Shown: positions 55,570-64,000 of the stretch, one piece after another
How the letters are laid out: each line of letters opens with the position of its first letter
How positions within the stretch are numbered: position 1 is the stretch's first letter
From: Prosopocoilus inquinatus
Taxonomy: Eukaryota > Arthropoda > Insecta > Coleoptera > Lucanidae
Direction: 5' to 3'
DNA length: 64,000 nt
Assembly (NCBI GenBank): GCA_036172665.1
Contig: CM069873.1
Coordinates: forward strand, 44,238,001 to 44,302,000
The notes under the pieces: generated by a model
Told to the model about the DNA's origin: nothing
The model's database searches: none
Seen by the model: only the letters and a program-made list of their open reading frames with translations
Position numbers and translations under genes: made by a program

Positions 55570-56570
55570 GTAAGTACCTACCTATACTTTTTCAGGCAAA
55601 ATAAACACGGATTTGTTCGAATTTTAAATAAAAAATTAAAAAAATTTAATTCGATATATAAAATCCTTATCGTAAAAATATAATTTGATAGAAAATATTA
55701 CGAAATAATTACGGAGACAGCCCGTAGCATTATAAATAAGTATTCGAAAAAATCAGCAACCAATAGATGGCGCTTTTAATAAGGAAAACAAAGAGCTTTC
55801 ATTCATGTTATTCAGTATAGTCTCTCCCATTCAATCCGTTAATGTTTTTGTTAGTTTTATTATGATTATAAACGTAGATAAGAATATTTATTCACGAGAG
55901 AGCGTCACGCACAAGCTTTTCAATTTCGTTTTGCGTTGTCGTTAAAATTCTACGCGATTTTATTGGCCTAATTATTAAATTAATAAATTTAATTAAACGA
56001 ACCAATCAAATAGGTATTCCGTAACGCGGCGATGAAAAATCGCCTAGCAATGAATCCAGCTTAAGCCAGCGCTGCTAATCAACTCGACCAAAAATTCCTT
56101 TGCGGCACACACTATTTAAAGTTAAAATGACGATTACAAAAAAAAAGAACGTATCGCCGATCCATACGAAAGGAAATGTGTCATGCAAAGTTAATTTGTG
56201 GAAATATTGTAAATCGTAAAAAAAAGTTTCCGCCAGCGGAACTTTGTATTAAATTTCGTAATTCCGTAATACCCACATAGGGGTATTGGACCCAAAAAGT
56301 TGGCCATAATTATTTTTACATATTTTCGCATTTATTCCTTGACAATAAAGTATTTTAAGCTGAAATTTGTTATCTGTTACTATATACCGAGCGCACACTT
56401 TAATTATGCACCATATGAATTTCTTTTAATTCCTGCCCCCCATTGATGTTATTGTTGAAAAAGCAACATATTGAATATGATCTATCTGTTCGCCGCAAGA
56501 CGTCTCCTCAATTTCCGAGTTTATACAGGATGTTCATGGGAAGCCGGTACACTAGCAAACTTCATTGTTT
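55570..56570 (+). other. Start of PKC intron 2, nothing recognised
   Basis: Begins with the GTAAGT donor. No next PKC exon (expected to encode the VC...HKRCHE part of C1A) was found in this stretch or up to the window end, so intron 2 appears to exceed 8.4 kb. Confidence 0.6.
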
Positions 56571-56614
56571 ACAAAAATGTTTTGTGCAAATCGTTTTTGA
56601 TTGCAGTGAAAACC

Positions 56615-56679
56615 TCGAGCAGCCTCTGGACAGCTGTTTCAGTCCTGCTTGGGGCTTCTTCAGCAGAGACGTAGCTCGA
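56615..56679 (-). ncRNA. Hammerhead ribozyme, array unit 1 (weakened)
   Basis: All core segments present, but stem II reads AGCCC/GGACT, leaving one mismatch. Confidence 0.7.
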
Positions 56680-56926
56680 CATTCCCACTGCAGACCAAAA
56701 ACGACTTGCCCAATTTATTCGCAATTGCGATGTAAGAATGATGAACAGATAAAATAGCGACATCTTACTATCGCTTTTTGACTTGACATTGCAGTAGGAT
56801 AGACAAATTGAAGCGGGATTTGCTCCTAATTAAGTCCCCCATGCAAGGCGGCCATGCTTGCTGTCAAAGCATAATGAAAATTTTAGAAAAATTTTGTGCA
56901 AATCGTTTTTGATTGCAGTGAAAACC

Positions 56927-56991
56927 TCGAGCAGCCTCTGGACAGCTGTTTCAGCCCTGCTTGGGGCTTCTTCAGCAGAGACGTAGCTCGA
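56927..56991 (-). ncRNA. Hammerhead ribozyme, array unit 2
   Basis: Complete 65-nt motif with CTCTG/CAGAG, TCGAG/CTCGA, CTGAAGA, AGCCC/GGGCT, GAAA, AC/GT and GTC. Confidence 0.82.
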
Positions 56992-57238
56992 CATTCCCAC
57001 TGCAGACCAAAAACGACTTGCCCAATTTATTCGCAATTGCGATGTAAGAGTGATGAACAGATAAAATAGCGACATCTTACTATCGCTTTTTGACCTGACA
57101 TTGCAGTAGGATAGACAAATTGAAGCGGGATTTGCTCCTAATAAGTCCCCCATGCAAGGCGGCCATGCTTGCTGTCAAAGCATAATGAACGTTTTTAGAA
57201 AAATTTTGTGCAAATCGTTTTTGATTGCAGTGAAAACC

Positions 57239-57303
57239 TCGAGCAGCCTCTGGACAGCTGTTTCAGCCCTGCTTGGGGCTTCTTCAGCAGAGACGTAGCT
57301 CGA
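57239..57303 (-). ncRNA. Hammerhead ribozyme, array unit 3
   Basis: Same complete motif as unit 2. Cleavage at successive GTC sites would release exact 312-nt monomers. Confidence 0.82.
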
Positions 57304-57539
57304 CATTCCCACTGCAGACCAAAAACGACTTGCCCAATTTATTCGCAATTGCGATGTAAGAATGATGAACATATAAAATAGCGACATCTTACTATCGCTT
57401 TTTGACCTGACATTGCAGTAGGATAGACAAATTGAAGCGGGATTTGCTCCTAATAAATCCCGCTTCAATTTGTCTATCCTACTGCAATGTCAGGTCAAAA
57501 AGCGATAGTAAGATGTCGCTATTTTATCTGTTCTTCATT

Positions 57540-60145
57540 ATTTACATTTTTATGAAGTAACTTAAATTAAAAGTTTCAGGATATTCCTGCTCGAAGTTAG
57601 GGTACCATCAAAAAAACAGAGATGACTATCGAGTTTACAAGATTTTCCATTGTTTTTAATTTCTTTAAATAGGACATTACATTTTTTATCATCGTATCAT
57701 TTAAAAAAGTTGAAAACAATCGAAAATTTCGTAAACCCGATATTTATTCATTTATTCGTCCTCAGGTACCATCAATTCGAGCAGGAAAAGTTTTGAAATT
57801 TCTCTAAATTAAGCTACCTACTGAAGTTTTAAATAAAGAATGTCAGCTATTGTAGCCATTTTCCGTGAGTACCAAAATTTAGTTACTAAATATAAAATTA
57901 AATTATATTCATAAAATAGTAAGCTTTTGGAGATGATGTTTTAGAGACATAATTAATTTAAAATCCTGAATGCGATGCAATGATGAAAAACCTAACATTC
58001 CACTTAAAATAGTTGAAAATAATAAAAAATCTCGAAAACTTGATAGTCATTTGTTTTACCGAAAGCACCATAAAATCGAGGACGAAAGATCCTGAAACTT
58101 TACTACTAATTTAAGTTACTTCGTAAAAATTCAAATAAGAAAGTTAGCTATAGTAGCGGATTTTCATGAACATCCTAGTTTGTGTATGAATTCTTTCTTT
58201 TGTTGTTCAGGATATGTAGAATTTTTAACTATGTCGTTTTGTATAAAGTCTAGTTTTCTTGCAAAGTTTTTTGCCTACTATTGCAAGTCACAGCATTAAG
58301 AAAATAATTGTCATAAATTTTTAGGCAAACTTCGGTAGCCGAAGTCTTCAGATATTTAAAGTATCTTACCTAGTGTAAAACATAACAGAAAAAAATCGAC
58401 CCGGAAACATCCTGACATATAAGAAAACTCTTTCGATATACACTAATAACTGAAAATTCAAAGATATAAATTTGACATACCGATAATCTGAAATATCTTA
58501 AATACTGACATTTAAAAATTAATAGTTGATATTAACAGTGCTTACTTGGCTGAACATCTTCCGTTACAAAAATCACAGCATATAGCTTCAAAGAAGAATT
58601 AGAAACAGTTTGAATTTAATTATTTTTTGAGTTAGGCATATACGTTTAACACAATTGACTATCAAGGTGCTTTGATCCCTTTGATGGTATTTTCTTCATC
58701 TACCCGAGGGAAAAAATAAGATTACCCTCTTAATCTCTAATTATTGTTCTATCTTAGGTAATAGTTATTGTAGTCATTTCACGATTTTGTGATTCCACTT
58801 TTGGCCAGCTTTTCGGGGCAAATACCCGTATGTGCGTCCGTTTAAATAATCCTCACCCACAATTTCGTCGAAACTTCAATTGATATGCGCAAGTAACGAT
58901 AATGCGATATGTTACCCTTAAAACTAATAAAAGTTATTTATTAGCATACCTACACAAGAAATTTATAAAGTAGTGTTTCTGCAATAAACATAAAACAAAC
59001 GATATAAAAATATTATAACAACCTAACCTTGCATTTTGCAGCAATCAGAAGCAATATTAAATTTCGAAGTTCGTACGTTTATTTTAGAGAAAAAAGTCGA
59101 TTTTCACATTACAAGTCGTATTATTCCGAGATCGCGCTTAATAGAAATACGAGGAATAAGGAAAAGGAATTATTATCAAATAAAAAAAAGATAGTGGCGC
59201 TTCGGTTAGATTTTTCAAAAAAATTGTTTTGAGTTTTGTTTTTCGAATGTAATTCGATCGTCACTTATTTAAGAGTTATGTTTTTAAGTTTGAAATTCGT
59301 TCTCAAACATTTCCGTCCCTTTTTGATTTTTTTCTTGCGGTCGTCGTTTGTTTCCATCTTCAAATATGTCTTTCTCTGATTACTTTCTTCTGCGGTTGCC
59401 ATTACTGTTTTTAAAACAAAGAGTTTCGAATAAATAATTTGTTTTTATTTTCTTTTTTTTTGTTTATCTCCTGAAATTATTTCGTTTCCTTTGGCATTTC
59501 TTTGTGGTTTTCCGTTATGAAATGTACGATCATTTGTTTTGTCCTTTTTTATTCCGAAACTAATTAATTAAAAATTTTTTACACTTCATTTTTCTCCGCG
59601 AATAATTTTTTTTTCCTACTTTCTTCAGAAATTTTTAAGTATTATAATAAAAATTTATTTTTGTTTGTTAATTATTGTCAGTCAATTATTATTAGTCTTG
59701 AATATTCCTTATTATTATTTTTTAATTTTAAATCTGCAAATGCATTTTGAGTTACCTATTTTCTTCGTGTGTATGATCTCATTTGTTTTTCTTATATTAG
59801 TCAAGAATTGTTTAATATGTAGTTTTCCCGATTGTCAAGAACATTTTTCGTTTTTTTCTAATTGCTTACAATTTTTTTAGAAATAATCACATTAGGAGTA
59901 TAATTTATTTGGAAATTTTAATTCTTTCACTTCCATCGTATTTCTGGAATTTAAAAAATGTTCTTGTTTTGTTTCTAAACGTTTACCCTTTTTCTGCCCT
60001 ATTCCTACAAAATGTAGCGACTGTCTTTTGTTCCTAAGTTGAAAAATTCCTTAGATTTTTAAGTTTTTGCAATTTTTCCCTTCTGTCTAAAATTGTCGCT
60101 AGATTTAACGATTTTTCCCTAAGTTGGCAAAACCGGGTTAAGTGA
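57540..60145. other. Intronic, no gene recognised
   Basis: AT-rich PKC intron 2. Internal quasi-duplications occur at ~57,590-57,790 and ~58,020-58,150 (GAAACTTT and AAGTTACTTCGTAAAAATTC-like pieces). T-rich 59,280-59,880 yields meaningless frames. Confidence 0.5.
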
Positions 60146-60207
60146 ATGCACAGATTACTAGTACATACATGACGCCGTTGTTTAGGCGGTTTATTAATCA
60201 GATAGTG

Positions 60208-60343
60208 GGCGCGTTCAGAGACGTTCAGCGGCTGAGTTGCTTACTCAGCAAACATTTGTGATTGGCTCACATTAAGGTAATAGCCAATCACAAACGACTG
60301 CTGAGTAAGCAACTCAGCCGCTGAGCATCCGCTGAACGCGGCC
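60208..60343. mobile_element. 136-bp MITE in copy 1
   Basis: Long terminal repeats (GGCTGAGTTGCTTACTCAGC and inverse) with AGTG on both sides; the empty site is seen in copy 2 (ATAGTGTGAG). Class uncertain. Confidence 0.85.
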
Positions 60344-60825
60344 AGTGTGAGGTTACGAAATATAATGCACTGTTAATCAAATGATTTCATGGTGTCTTAA
60401 TTACTATCTTTACTCATTAATCAAAATAGCAAATTGATGAAAGGTGCATTAATTTATTAAAGCTGCAATACACCGCAGTTTTCAAACTGCGCACTTTATC
60501 AACCACCTAAATAATAGCTGAAGGTTACAGAATCTTGCCGCGCAACATCACAGGTGCCGCCCGGAGCCTTTGAATCTGTGTGTTAATCTGTGGCAAATGC
60601 ACAGATTACTATACAGATGGGGAGGCTAGCATTCCCGCCATTTTACATGCCGCCATTGTTTTGGCGGTATATTAATCGAATAGTGTGAGTTTACGAAATA
60701 CAGTGCACTGTTAAGCTACATTTCTATGCATCCGTCGTTCCATCGTCAATTTGTTATTGGTGCAGCGCTGCAAATTTCTTGGCGGTTGCGAAAAATATTT
60801 AAAATGAACCAATAACAATTGACAA

Positions 60826-61607
60826 CATAGGCGATGCTTCGTCGGGTGCAGGGGCCTCGTGCACCCGACAAATGATTTTGTTGGGTGCAAAAGTATTAGA
60901 GAGCACCCGACAAAGTAGTGTCATGGCAGTGTCTTTTTATTTAATGAATTCAAAGGAAACAGTTTTTTAAAAAAATACAGCATACTTGCGTTTTCTACTG
61001 ACGTGCACTGCGTGCGTGCGTACTCACAGTATGTCCATCTTCTTCTAACCTCATATAATAAAATGAGTTGGAGATACTCTTAGTGTACACTTAGTGCATA
61101 TAGTGTACGTCAGTAGAAAACGCTATTAGTGTATTATTTGTTCACAAATCAAAAAACCACCACCCGTTGCATTATGTTGGTATAAAACACAGTCCCCTGT
61201 AAAATATTTTCAAAATACTAAGCAGGGATGAGGAAAAACTTTTCTTTCCTCCTCCCTGACACTAAGTTGGTAAGATAATTTTAATACTTATCTTATTATC
61301 TTATTCACATTTATGTTCGTCTTAAGAATCCTTTTCAATGCCACACAAATGGAAAAAATCTTTTCACTGTTAAAATGAAAGATGCCCTTAATTAAATTAT
61401 CGTAATTATTAAAAATTCAGAACTCATAACCTTGTCATTTATTTCATATACTTGTGCATATCGAGTTCTTAACTATTGTTATAGTTGTATTTTTCATAAG
61501 GCAGTGGTCTTTTAATTTATGAATAAGTTATATTATACACATTATAAACTGAACAAGGTACCGACAAAAATTGCACCCGACAATATTTGCAAAATCCGGC
61601 GCCTATG
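60826..61607. mobile_element. Non-autonomous hAT in the MITE
   Basis: 782 bp, ends CATAGGCG...CGCCTATG with subterminal TCGGGTGCA/TGCACCCGA, and an exact 8-bp duplication ATTGACAA (60,818-60,825; 61,608-61,615). No transposase. Confidence 0.9.
60987..61124. mobile_element. TA-flanked MITE, copy 2 (inside hAT)
   Basis: Second copy of the 22,244-22,375 family: GCGTTTTCTACTGACGTGCA and mirrored GTCAGTAGAAAACGC. Confidence 0.8.
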
Positions 61608-62348
61608 ATTGACAATAGAACGACGCACGGTGCATGAAAACGTAACTTTAATCAACTGATTTCATGGTATTTTCATTACTGTCTTTATTCGTTGATCAAA
61701 ATAACAAACTGATGAAAAGTGCTTCATGTATTAATACTGCAATATGCCGCAATTTTCAGATTTCGCACTTTCAACCACCTACTAGAGTTCTTGTATGATA
61801 AGAATTGAGCCATGTGGACCCAATATCAAAAACCACTTGATTTTTTAAATGAGATTCTCCATGGTTTCTCTCATCCCCGTCCGACCCTATATTTACACTG
61901 TGAATGTTTAGTGTGGAACAATTCATATAAATGAGTACCAGATCATCCGCGCTCGAAATCCTCGGACAGGTAAACCTATTTTCATTAGCGCGAATATTTT
62001 TTAATGTCATCTTTTTCTTCCACCCCACCCCTTTGCGCAATGACGTCATCTACATTTTTTTTAATAGCACGCCCCCAATTTTCTAGCAGATTCGGGTAGA
62101 TTTGAAAATTCTGATTTCATCAATATGCATAATTTGACATTCGCACTGACGGTACCCGAGATATTAATTACGAAAAAAAACAAAAAAATGGAAAATTTTC
62201 TACGGTTTATTTGAGACAAATGAACAACTGATGCACGAACCGGCAAATAATCATTTGTTTCAACGCCAAGTGTATATAAATTCTAGTAACTTTATTTTCG
62301 GTATGTTTATGAAAATAGTTTTTATTCCAGTTGCAAGAAGAAGCACTA

Positions 62349-62663
62349 AAGTATGGTTTATACAGTCACTAAAACTAATAACTAAACATTAATAACTATC
62401 AACTAAGAAATTAAAAGGCCATACTGATACGAAGCGGTTTATACAACTTCACTAAAAATTAAGAATTCGTTTATTTCAATTTTTAGTGGAAAAAGTGGGA
62501 TGACCGTAAATTTGACTATACTTTCTCTCCAGTTAACATTCCCTCCACGGAATTTTCACAGCTAGGTGTGCAACGAGCATGCGTAATTTTTGCTTGTATA
62601 AACGGAAACTTTTGCATAGTTTTAATTTTAGTTTTAGTTTTAGTGACCGTATAAACCAAGCAT
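62349..62663. mobile_element. MITE with TGGTTTATAC ends
   Basis: 315 bp; ends TATGGTTTATACAGTCACTA and mirrored TTGGTTTATACGGTCACTA, TA on both sides. Interior lacks coding capacity. Confidence 0.75.
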
Positions 62664-62754
62664 TAGATCATTTATTATAGTTCATTGCCAAGCGATGCTT
62701 GTTTTGAATATGTCAAAATCGGTAAAAATGTTATCACTAAAAAAATTTAATTGA

Positions 62755-62833
62755 AGTTGTTTCTTGTCCGATGAAAATTGTAAGTACAAAGTTTTTCTAA
62801 TCTCGAACCGGACAGAAAAATGAAAAGAACACA
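62755..62833 (+). mobile_element. Penelope-type fragment, copy 3
   Basis: CTTGTCCGATGAAAATTGTA and CCGGACAGAAAAATGAA as in copies at 22.9 and 29.3 kb; the hammerhead-like part is missing. Confidence 0.55.
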
Positions 62834-62866
62834 CTGCTAAATGCCAATTTATGCCTGTGTTGTTAC

Positions 62867-64000
62867 TCATTTCATTTTTTCCACTGCCACTACCGTTAGA
62901 AACTTACTACGGTGGCCTCCTTGTAGGTTTTCCACCTGGTAGCGATCATTCTGTAAAACCCTCACTACCCTAAACGGCCCCCTGAATTTCGGCACTTTTT
63001 GCTAGTACCACTATTCGGCACACTAGTAATGAGAGTTATAACAAGATCCCCTACCTTGTGTTTATCCGCCTGCCGCCTCACCCTGTCATAATACTGCTTC
63101 TGCTTCGCCTGATCTTCTGTGACGTGCTGTTGAATCTGTTTCCGAAGATCAGCCAGATTGAGTCGCGAGAAGTCAGGCTGCACTTCTGCAAGCAGATTTG
63201 CCTCTGCTGCTCTCCGCGGTTTGTAACCCATCAGAGCCTCAGAAGGGGTGATGTTGATGCCTTTGTTAAACATGGTGTTGAGTGAAGATTGCACTTCTTT
63301 AACATAGCGGTCCCAATTCGCACTATCATCGTCCGCACTCCGAGTAGCTAAGGCACTCACGATTGTCTTATTATATCGCTCGCACTGTCCGTTGTCCGTT
63401 TGCTCGCAGAGTGGCGACAGCGTTCAACACATGCTTAATACCATAGGTTTCGCAAAATAATTTGAATGATTGAGAAGTGAAGGCACTTCCTCGATCGCTA
63501 ATTACACGGACCGGGGTCCCGAAAAGACACATTATTTCTTGTAGTATTTTAATAACGTCTCGGGTCTGCTGCGTCTTTACCGGTTCCACTGTAACAAATT
63601 TGCTGAAAGCATCAACAATTACGAAAAGGAATTTATTGCCTCGAGCACTTGTTTCAAATGGTCCCACATGATCTATGTGGATTGTGTGAAACGGGACTGG
63701 GACCTTCTCGATCGGATGCAATTGTCCCTGTCTCTTACCCGGATAGTATTTGTAATAAGAACAGTTTAAACACGCGCTGACGTATTTGGTTACGAATTTT
63801 CGCATATCAGCAAACCAATAGTTCTCTCGAATACGCTTTAATGTATTTTCTACACTACTATGTCTTGCGTTATCATGACATAACCGGCAAACTTGCCACC
63901 GAACGTTTTTGGGTACTACCTAAGCTACTTTTCCACTATTCAATTTTCTGTGTACCTTGCCATCTCGTAGCAGATATTCATTGAAGTAATTCTTAGTCTC
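62867..64000 (-). pseudogene. Gypsy integrase, partial (runs off window)
   Basis: Different Gypsy lineage, minus strand. Seen: zinc-module end CLNCSYYKYYPGKRQGQLHP, first Asp IHIDHVGPF, second Asp VISDRGSAFTS, ATLRANGQ, then a 7-bp tandem duplication (ACGGACA) near 63,395-63,410 that shifts the frame before the catalytic-Glu block (ERYNKT in the next frame). The C-terminal part (63,360-62,965) holds TPSEALMGYKPRR and a further frameshift near 63,000, then VLQNDRYQVENLQGG and a stop at 62,867. Two frameshifts make it non-functional. Confidence 0.88.

Larger units (their letters stand above)
56575..57535 (-). repeat. 312-bp tandem hammerhead satellite array
   Basis: Three head-to-tail units; the same landmark recurs at 56,615, 56,927 and 57,239, exactly 312 bp apart. 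The array ends in an inverted piece (57,405-57,530) forming a ~60-bp hairpin around TCCTAATAAATCCCGC. Head-to-tail monomers with a hammerhead each resemble animal retrozymes. Confidence 0.92.
60715..61647. mobile_element. TTAA-flanked MITE (piggyBac-like), interrupted
   Basis: Ends GCTACATTTCTATGCA and mirrored GTTACGTTTTCATGCA, flanked by TTAA (60,711-60,714; 61,648-61,651). The empty TTAA site is present in copy 1. About 143 bp without the nested hAT. Confidence 0.75.
60147..61785. repeat. Tandem duplicated repeat with nested insertions
   Basis: Copy 1 ~60,147-60,512 and copy 2 ~60,598-61,783 begin GCACAGATTACTA and end near CACTTT...CAACCACCTA. Copy 1 is interrupted by a 136-bp MITE, copy 2 by a TTAA-flanked MITE. 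Comparing the copies gives the empty site of each insertion. Confidence 0.8.

Noticed and set aside
1..64000. CRISPR arrays, operons, ribosome-binding sites, rRNA or tRNA genes
   Set aside because: The spliced PKC exons and the transposon content show eukaryotic DNA; tandem repeats lack spacer structure and no tRNA or rRNA signature was found.
55570..64000. Third PKC exon
   Set aside because: Looked for the remaining C1A ligands (VC...HKRCHE type) after an AG acceptor on the plus strand and found none in this interval.

Overview
The window is AT-rich animal DNA, almost certainly from an insect. It carries the start of one host gene, a classical protein kinase C, and is otherwise packed with transposable elements: Ty3/Gypsy, Penelope-like, PIF/Harbinger, MULE, hAT, piggyBac-like and P-element-like remnants, plus many MITEs. 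The host call rests on a 58-codon first coding exon with the PKC pseudosubstrate and start of C1A, and on a phase-matched 32-nt second exon 21.7 kb downstream. The insect order cannot be fixed from the sequence alone.

Layout. 1-350: palindromic copy of a hammerhead-ribozyme satellite. 3.6-6.4 kb: small palindromes, a P-element-type transposase fossil and unidentified exon-like pieces on the minus strand. 7.43-10.26 kb: a PIF/Harbinger element with convergent transposase and MADF genes and a TAA target duplication. 10.57-11.98 kb: two 5'-truncated Penelope-like GIY-YIG modules forming a 696-bp-arm palindrome. 13.6-27.9 kb: a decayed minus-strand Gypsy element whose upstream LTR is split by an 8.2-kb TIR element, itself holding a hAT, a larger TIR element, palindromes and an apparently intact FLYWCH-MULE. 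29.5 kb: a solo LTR.

33,621 to the window end is the PKC gene (plus strand). Intron 1 holds a satellite cluster (34.9-36.2 kb) and two inverted Gypsy copies of one family (39.1-45.3 kb minus, 5'-truncated; 49.6-55.3 kb plus, with both LTRs and a 4-bp duplication). Intron 2 begins at 55,570 and holds a 312-bp-period hammerhead satellite array (56.6-57.5 kb), a four-level nest of small DNA transposons (60.1-61.8 kb) and part of another minus-strand Gypsy pol (62.9-64 kb).

Two things stand out. First, the paired Gypsy elements carry, downstream of integrase, a macrodomain resembling the ADP-ribosyl-glutamate hydrolase TARG1/OARD1, with its Lys/Asp catalytic pair conserved, followed in one copy by a CCCH zinc finger. 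An element-encoded ADP-ribose eraser would be a candidate counter-defence or self-regulation module. Second, the 312-bp satellite contains a 65-nt sequence matching a type-I hammerhead ribozyme with short stem III, in at least seven copies, like animal retrozymes. Two copies lie in the sense orientation inside PKC intron 1. All functional statements are inferences from sequence reading; no database search was run.
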